In this document: one piece after another, positions 58,695-64,000 of the stretch | Numbering within the stretch: the stretch's first letter is position 1 | Layout: the number at the start of each line of letters is the position of its first letter | NCBI GenBank assembly: GCA_903813345.2 | Contig: CAIIXF020000002.1 | Location: forward strand, 25,556,455 to 25,620,454 | Source: Owenia fusiformis | Taxonomy: Eukaryota; Annelida; Polychaeta; Sabellida; Oweniidae | Direction: 5' to 3' | Length of the DNA stretch: 64,000 bases | Position numbers and translations under genes: made by a program | Notes under the pieces: model-generated | The model's input: the letters and a program-made list of their open reading frames with translations, nothing else | What the model was told of the DNA's origin: nothing | Database searches by the model: none

Positions 58695-61600
58695 ATGAGT
58701 TTTGAGGTTGAGACATTTTTAGGATCGCCCTCTTTGGAGGAATTTGACAGTTTAAAGAAAACTGAACTTCTGGCACTAGCAAAACATGTTGGTTTGGCAG
58801 TAAAAACTTCATACCGAAAAGGTGCAATAAAAAATATTCTGGTGCCATATTTGGTGGCGGAAGAAATATTACCAGAAGAAGCATTAAAGCTTACTGTAGA
58901 GCCAACCCAGCATGTTGATCCTACTGAATTTCAACAGCAATTACAAATGAGAGAGCTTGAACTCAAATTACAAAATGAAATGAGAGAAAAAGAATTAGAA
59001 TTGCAAAATGAAAAGGAAATAAGATTAAGAGAACAAGAAACAAGATTAAGAGAACAAGAAATTCAAAAAGAAAAAGAAGTTGAATTAAAACGTCTTGAGA
59101 TAGAAGCTCAATCCAAAACTGAGGAACATGCTACTATGCATCAACATTTTGAAAATAGGTTTGACGCTTCAAAATTTCTCAAATTTGTTCCTAAATTTCA
59201 AGAGAAAAATGTTGATAAATACTTTACACATTTTGAAAAGGTTGCTCAGAGCCTAGACTGGCCTAAATCTGCATGGCCAGTTATGCTCCAGAGTGTATTC
59301 ATTGGTAAAGCAAGTGAAATATTTGCCTCTCTCTCAGGAGAAGTATGCTCTGATTATGACCTAGTTAAAAATGCAATTCTTAAAGCTTATGAACTAGTAC
59401 CAGAAGCTTACAGACAAAAATTTAGAAATGCCCACAAACAGAGTGACCAAACCCATGTTGAGTTTGCTAGAGAGCAAGAGCAGCTTTTTGACAGGTGGCT
59501 TGTCTCTAAAGATGTATCTGAAGAGTTTAAAAAGCTCAGAGAGCTTATGCTAATAGAACAATTTAAAAACTGTGTTCAGTATCACATTAGAACTTACTTA
59601 GATGAACACAAGGTAGAAACTTTAAGTCAAGCTGCCACCCTGTCTGATGATTATGCTCTTACTCATAAGGGTAGTTTTATCAAAGGTAATCCTAACTATA
59701 GAGGTTATCAGGGTAACAAACCTTCATATGATTCGAAATCAAATCAGTCCTCATCATCAAATACATCAAACAAAGCAAAAGACCAGTCTAATTCATCACA
59801 GAGCTCAAGCTCAAAATCAGATCAATCAAATTCTTCAGGTCCAAAATCAAATGTCACCTGTAATTATTGTAAAAAGCCTGGTCATCTTATTTCTGAATGC
59901 TATAGGATTAAGAATAGAAGAGAGATGTCTGGTTCTGCTCATTCAAATGGTTGTGCTACAGTTCCCATTTCAAGAAAGCCCATTGTTTGGGATTCATATA
60001 CTCATACTGAGAAATCTACTCATAGTGATATTATGGAGGATTATAAGCCTTTCATGTCGGAAGGATCTGTGTCACTGTCAAGTGATGATACCAATTCAAA
60101 GCCAATTAAGATTCTTAGAGACACGGGTGCATCTCAGACTTTGTTGTTAGAAGGTGTCCTTCCTTTATCTGAGGAGTCATTCACGGGTACCCATATTTTG
60201 ATGCAAGGCATTGAATTAGGTTTTACTAAAGTCCCCCTCCATCGTATTCATATCACATCAGAGTTAGTCAAAGGGCCAGTTATTGTTGGTGTTAGGCCAC
60301 AACTTCCTGTTGAAGGAGTCGCATTGCTTTTAGGCAATGATTTAGCTGGGGGTAAGGTATCATTAGACCCCATTGTTTCAGATCAGCCTTGTTCTATTGA
60401 GGATTCTGTCCAAGAGGACTCTGATATATATCCTGCTTGTGCTGTTACTAGGGCTATGGCTAAAAGGTTAGCTGATAGCGGGGATTCGTCTGTGGGAGAT
60501 GACTTTGATAGTGGGTTTTTAAGCTCCTTGTTTGATGATGAATGTCACTCACCACTTGTTAAAGATGGTCCTTATCCTATTTTAAAGGCAAATTCTTCAT
60601 TGAAACAGCCTTCTGTTCGAGCCAAGCAGTCATCTATTGAGGCAAATTCTTCATTGAAAAAGCCTATTGCCAGAGGTGATTCACCTTCTGAGCAGGATCA
60701 CTACTTTAATGCGGTTTCGCCCGCTCTTGCTAGTCCCGATGAAGTTTCATCTTCTTCTGCTAGTGTTCATGAGGTTTCATCTCCTCCTTGTTCTGAGGTT
60801 TCATCCTCTATTTCTGATAGTGATTCTTTGAAAAATGATCCTCATTCTAAACACATGTTAATTTATGAACAAGAGCATGATCCATCACTCATTGATCTTC
60901 ATAAAAGATGTCTTACTATTGATGAAGCTGACAAGGTCCCTGTTTGTTTCTACAAAAAGGATGGCATATTAATGCGAAAGTGGAGACCTCCTGAAGCTTC
61001 CCCTGAAGATGATTGGGCAATTGTACATCAAATTGTTGTCCCCAAATCGTATCATAAGGAAATCTTGAGTCTAGCTCATGATTCTCCCATGGCAGGTCAT
61101 TTAGGAGTAACTAAAACATACCATAAAATACTCAATCATTTCTTTTGGCCCAAATTAAAACAAGATGTCCAAGAGTATTGTAGGTCTTGCCAGACATGTC
61201 AAATGGTAGGGAAACCTAACCAGAAAATTCCAATTGCTCCTTTACACCCTATACCTGCATTTGATGAACCATTCAGTAAGGTTCTTATTGACTGTGTTGG
61301 TCCATTACCAAAAACAAAATCTGGTAATCAATATTTACTCACTATTCTTTGTATGGCCACACGGTTTCCAGAAGCGATTCCACTTAGAAATATCAAGGCC
61401 AAAAACATAGTGAAATCACTCATCAAATTTTTCACCTTAGTTGGACTGCCAAAGGATCTCCAGTCTGATCAGGGCTCAAATTTCATGTCAGGCTTATTCC
61501 AACAAGTCATGGACACCTTGGGTATCAAACAGTGTAAGTCTAGTGCCTATCACCCAGAGTCTCAAGGAGCTCTTGAGCGTTACCATCAGACACTCAAGAC

Positions 61601-63656
61601 CATGATTAGAGCTTTCTGTTTTGAATATGAGAAAGACTGGGATGAGGGTATACCTTTGCTTCTGTTTGCTACCAGAGAGGCTAAACAAGAATCATTAGGG
61701 TTCAGTCCATTTGAGCTTGTATTTGGTCATTCTGTGCGTGGTCCACTTAAATTGCTCAAAGAAAAGTGGCTTTCAGAAACTGAAAAGTTTAATTTATTGA
61801 ACTATGTCACTGGGTTTAAAGAGCGCCTATCAAAGGCTTGTGAAATAGCCAAAGGAAATTTGCTAAAAAGCCAAGATAAAATGAAAACTTGGTACGATAG
61901 AACAGTCAAAGAAAGATCATTCCAGCCTGGTGACAAAGTTCTTATATTACTGCCACTTCAGACAAATCCGCTACAAGCAAAATTCTATGGTCCTTATGTA
62001 GTGGATTCCAAGGTCAATGACCTCAATTATATTGTCAAAACTCCAGATAGGCGCAAAGAAACACAATTGTGTCACATCAATATGATGAAAAGGTACTTTG
62101 AGCCAGACAAAGAGCATGGCTCAGTTAAACCTGTAGTCACTTTGGCACCTGTCCTTATAACTGAAACTGATCTACAAGATTCAGATGATATCAATTGTAC
62201 TGATTTAGACTATGAAGATATCAAAGGTTTGTCTAGGTTAAAGAACTCTGAAGTATTATCAAATCTAGATCATAAATTGCACCATGTGACAAATGATCAA
62301 AAACAGCAAGTTACAGAATTAATTCATGAGTTCACTGATATCTTCTCTGATGTACCGACTAAGACATCTATAGCTTATCATGATGTTGAAGTCCAAGATG
62401 TAACCCCTATTAAGCAACATGCTTATAGAGTAAATCCATCAAAATCTGAGGATTTGAGAGCTGAGGTCAATTATATGTTAGAAAATGACATAATTGAAAA
62501 GAGCAATAGCCCATGGAGTTCACCTGCTTTCATTGTACCAAAGTCAAATGGTGGACGTAGGCTAGTAGTTAATTATATCAAGGTGAATCGAGTAACAAAG
62601 ACTGATTCTTATCCCATACCACGAATTGACGACTGCATTGACAAAATTGGAACTGCTAAATATGTCAGTAAATTTGATCTCCTCAAAGGATTCCTAGGGG
62701 TTCCATTAACTGAAAGAGCAAAACAGGTATCTGCCTTTGTTACTCCTGATGGTTTGTACCAATTTAAGGTTATGCCATTTGGTATGAAAAATGCACCTGC
62801 CACATTTCAAAGAATGATGAACAGCTTATTAGCAGATCTCAAAAACACTGGTGTATACATCGATGATGTAATTGTCTATTCTGACACTTTTGATGAACAC
62901 ATGTGTTTGCTGCGTAAGTTGTTTGAAAGAATTTCTCTGGCCAATTTAACAATCAATTTGGCTAAAAGTGAATTTTGTAAAGCCACAGTTGAATATCTGG
63001 GCCATGTGGTAGGTCAGGGGCAGGTCAAACCAGTGAGTGCCAAAGTGGAATCAATTACACAACTCCCAGCTCCTACTAACAAGAAAGAATTAATGAGAAG
63101 TCTTGGAATGGCTGGCTTTTATAGGAAGTTTTGTCCAAATTTCTCTTCAATTGCTCTTCCATTGACCAATTTACTTGGGAAAAACATCAAATATGTGTGG
63201 TCTGAGCAATGTCATACAGCCTTTGATAAAATCAAGGCCATACTAAGTGAAGAACCAGTGCTTGTTGCACCTGATTTTAGCAAGCCATTCAAAATTCAAG
63301 TAGATGCTTCTGATGTAGGAATGGGGGCTGTCCTATTACAAGAAAGGGATGGTATTGATCATCCAGTGTGTTATTATTCGAAGAAATTTGATAAGCATCA
63401 GAAAAACTACTCCACCATAGAAAAGGAATGTCTAGCATTACTTCTGTCATTACAACATTTTGAAGTATATGTAAGTGCACCAGTCCATGCAGTTACTGTA
63501 TTTACTGATCACAATCCACTGACATTCCTTCATAGAATGAAGAACAAGAATCGTAGATTGTTGAGGTGGAGTCTGTTATTGTCAGAGTACAATCTTGACA
63601 TAAGACACATCAAAGGCAAGGATAATTTAATTGCTGACACTCTTTCAAGAGTGTAA
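58695..63656 (+). CDS. Gag-Pol polyprotein of the Gmr1-like retrotransposon
   Basis: 1653 codons from the ATG at 58695. Rough positions: SAP-like helix pair 10-55 (LKKTELLALAKHVGL), Glu/Lys coiled coil about 75-150, gag core about 155-320, CCHC zinc knuckle C389-C392-H397-C402, aspartic protease D476-TGAS, Ser-rich linker 590-720, integrase zinc finger H795, H802, C832, C835, integrase catalytic D866, D925, E961, GPY-like motif near 1099, reverse transcriptase about 1230-1440 with D1328 and YIDD at 1388-1391, and RNase H from D1537 to the end. All catalytic residues checked are present. Gag and Pol are fused in one frame, so no frameshift or stop readthrough is needed. The frames overlapping it on either strand are shadows. 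Confidence 0.97.
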   Translation: MSFEVETFLGSPSLEEFDSLKKTELLALAKHVGLAVKTSYRKGAIKNILVPYLVAEEILPEEALKLTVEPTQHVDPTEFQQQLQMRELELKLQNEMREKELELQNEKEIRLREQETRLREQEIQKEKEVELKRLEIEAQSKTEEHATMHQHFENRFDASKFLKFVPKFQEKNVDKYFTHFEKVAQSLDWPKSAWPVMLQSVFIGKASEIFASLSGEVCSDYDLVKNAILKAYELVPEAYRQKFRNAHKQSDQTHVEFAREQEQLFDRWLVSKDVSEEFKKLRELMLIEQFKNCVQYHIRTYLDEHKVETLSQAATLSDDYALTHKGSFIKGNPNYRGYQGNKPSYDSKSNQSSSSNTSNKAKDQSNSSQSSSSKSDQSNSSGPKSNVTCNYCKKPGHLISECYRIKNRREMSGSAHSNGCATVPISRKPIVWDSYTHTEKSTHSDIMEDYKPFMSEGSVSLSSDDTNSKPIKILRDTGASQTLLLEGVLPLSEESFTGTHILMQGIELGFTKVPLHRIHITSELVKGPVIVGVRPQLPVEGVALLLGNDLAGGKVSLDPIVSDQPCSIEDSVQEDSDIYPACAVTRAMAKRLADSGDSSVGDDFDSGFLSSLFDDECHSPLVKDGPYPILKANSSLKQPSVRAKQSSIEANSSLKKPIARGDSPSEQDHYFNAVSPALASPDEVSSSSASVHEVSSPPCSEVSSSISDSDSLKNDPHSKHMLIYEQEHDPSLIDLHKRCLTIDEADKVPVCFYKKDGILMRKWRPPEASPEDDWAIVHQIVVPKSYHKEILSLAHDSPMAGHLGVTKTYHKILNHFFWPKLKQDVQEYCRSCQTCQMVGKPNQKIPIAPLHPIPAFDEPFSKVLIDCVGPLPKTKSGNQYLLTILCMATRFPEAIPLRNIKAKNIVKSLIKFFTLVGLPKDLQSDQGSNFMSGLFQQVMDTLGIKQCKSSAYHPESQGALERYHQTLKTMIRAFCFEYEKDWDEGIPLLLFATREAKQESLGFSPFELVFGHSVRGPLKLLKEKWLSETEKFNLLNYVTGFKERLSKACEIAKGNLLKSQDKMKTWYDRTVKERSFQPGDKVLILLPLQTNPLQAKFYGPYVVDSKVNDLNYIVKTPDRRKETQLCHINMMKRYFEPDKEHGSVKPVVTLAPVLITETDLQDSDDINCTDLDYEDIKGLSRLKNSEVLSNLDHKLHHVTNDQKQQVTELIHEFTDIFSDVPTKTSIAYHDVEVQDVTPIKQHAYRVNPSKSEDLRAEVNYMLENDIIEKSNSPWSSPAFIVPKSNGGRRLVVNYIKVNRVTKTDSYPIPRIDDCIDKIGTAKYVSKFDLLKGFLGVPLTERAKQVSAFVTPDGLYQFKVMPFGMKNAPATFQRMMNSLLADLKNTGVYIDDVIVYSDTFDEHMCLLRKLFERISLANLTINLAKSEFCKATVEYLGHVVGQGQVKPVSAKVESITQLPAPTNKKELMRSLGMAGFYRKFCPNFSSIALPLTNLLGKNIKYVWSEQCHTAFDKIKAILSEEPVLVAPDFSKPFKIQVDASDVGMGAVLLQERDGIDHPVCYYSKKFDKHQKNYSTIEKECLALLLSLQHFEVYVSAPVHAVTVFTDHNPLTFLHRMKNKNRRLLRWSLLLSEYNLDIRHIKGKDNLIADTLSRV

Positions 63657-63929
63657 TACCTCTATTTTTAAGAGGCTATTTGGCTTATACTGTATATACT
63701 TGAGGCTTTATGTTGATATAATAAAAAAGATTGTACTTCGAATGTGATTTGATAATATTATTGTAATATGTTTTTGAGTTTACTCAATCTGTAACAATAT
63801 AAATATTATTGTATTTGACTATTGTAAACAAATGTTATGTAAGTCTCAACCTCATCATTAAAAATTGTAACCCTCGCTACACCAGATATTATTGTAAAAG
63901 TTTTTCATTGTATTCAAAACTTTTCTTTT

Positions 63930-63940
63930 AAGGAGGGAGG
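63930..63940 (+). other. Polypurine tract
   Basis: AAGGAGGGAGG directly before the 3' LTR start; primes plus-strand synthesis in LTR elements. Confidence 0.85.
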
Positions 63941-64000
63941 TGTTACAGTATTATATTCTATTATATTCACATTAAGTTTAGTTTATCAATATGCATATAC
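63941..64000 (+). repeat. 3' LTR, first 60 bases
   Basis: Identical over all 60 bases to 57773-57832; the rest lies beyond the window, so the target-site duplication cannot be checked. Confidence 0.95.

Larger units (their letters stand above)
57773..64000 (+). mobile_element. Gmr1-like Ty3/gypsy LTR retrotransposon (3' LTR cut by window end)
   Basis: Layout: 810-bp 5' LTR, tRNA-Pro primer-binding site, one gag-pol frame, polypurine tract, start of 3' LTR. The 60 bases of the 3' LTR seen match the 5' LTR start exactly, and the frame has no stop or frameshift, so the insertion is recent and may be competent. The pol order is protease, integrase, reverse transcriptase, RNase H. That is Ty1/copia-like order with Ty3/gypsy-type domain sequences, the signature of the Gmr1-like group first described in deuterostomes (known). 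No envelope gene is seen: 63657-63929 is short and non-coding. Confidence 0.95.

Noticed and set aside
59647-60150. 167-residue frame overlapping gag
   Set aside because: Alternate frame of the gag-pol gene, with composition typical of a shadow.
63657-63929. Possible envelope region after pol
   Set aside because: Only about 270 bp, AT-rich and full of stops; no envelope gene.

Overview
The window is AT-rich animal nuclear DNA: long introns with GT-AG splice sites, AATAAA poly(A) signals, many minisatellites and a dense load of small inverted-repeat transposons. Two conserved genes (an MTUS1/2-like coiled-coil gene and a TRIM2/TRIM3-type RING-NHL gene) and a Gmr1-like Ty3/gypsy retrotransposon point to a marine bilaterian invertebrate. 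Mollusc, annelid, brachiopod or invertebrate deuterostome all fit, and the sequence alone does not decide between them.

Layout. (1) 1-19.5 kb, plus strand: the last nine coding exons of the MTUS-like gene (2734-16861; 453 codons in window, all intron phases agree) and a long 3' UTR ending near 19.5 kb. One of its exons lies in a tandem triplication at 5577-5911. A minus-strand tRNA-His gene sits in its first intron. (2) 20.3-45.2 kb, minus strand: the TRIM2/3-like gene, convergent with MTUS. It has a 3' UTR to about 20.3 kb, a last coding exon at 22578-22730 and a main coding exon at 24406-26619. A candidate N-terminal coding exon lies about 18 kb upstream at 45084-45173, in frame and in phase with the main exon. 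(3) 52.55-53.0 kb, plus strand: a small secreted lysine-rich protein with a six-cysteine C-terminus, followed at once by about 1.9 kb of 22/44-bp satellite with a 264-bp higher-order repeat. (4) 57.8-64.0 kb, plus strand: an apparently intact LTR retrotransposon with 5' LTR, tRNA-Pro primer-binding site, one uninterrupted gag-pol reading frame of 1653 codons, polypurine tract and the first 60 bases of the 3' LTR. Its integrase lies upstream of the reverse transcriptase, the unusual Gmr1-type order.

The rest is introns and intergenic DNA filled with repeats. Several transposons are well supported by target-site duplications: a 502-bp hAT-like element (duplication CTAGATAT), a 145-bp hAT-like element (duplication ATATACAG) that landed in the end of a mariner-like element, and a 613-bp TTAA foldback that interrupts an older dispersed repeat. 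At least four dispersed families recur through the window, and one minus-strand fragment resembles the N-terminus of Crypton/DUF3504-type proteins.

MTUS-like proteins bind microtubules. TRIM2/3 proteins are ubiquitin ligases that act in neurons. The two genes look like ordinary convergent neighbours rather than a functional cluster. No operon-like or CRISPR-like structure is present. The strongest candidates for something undescribed are the lysine-repeat/six-cysteine secreted protein and the tandem MTUS exon copies.
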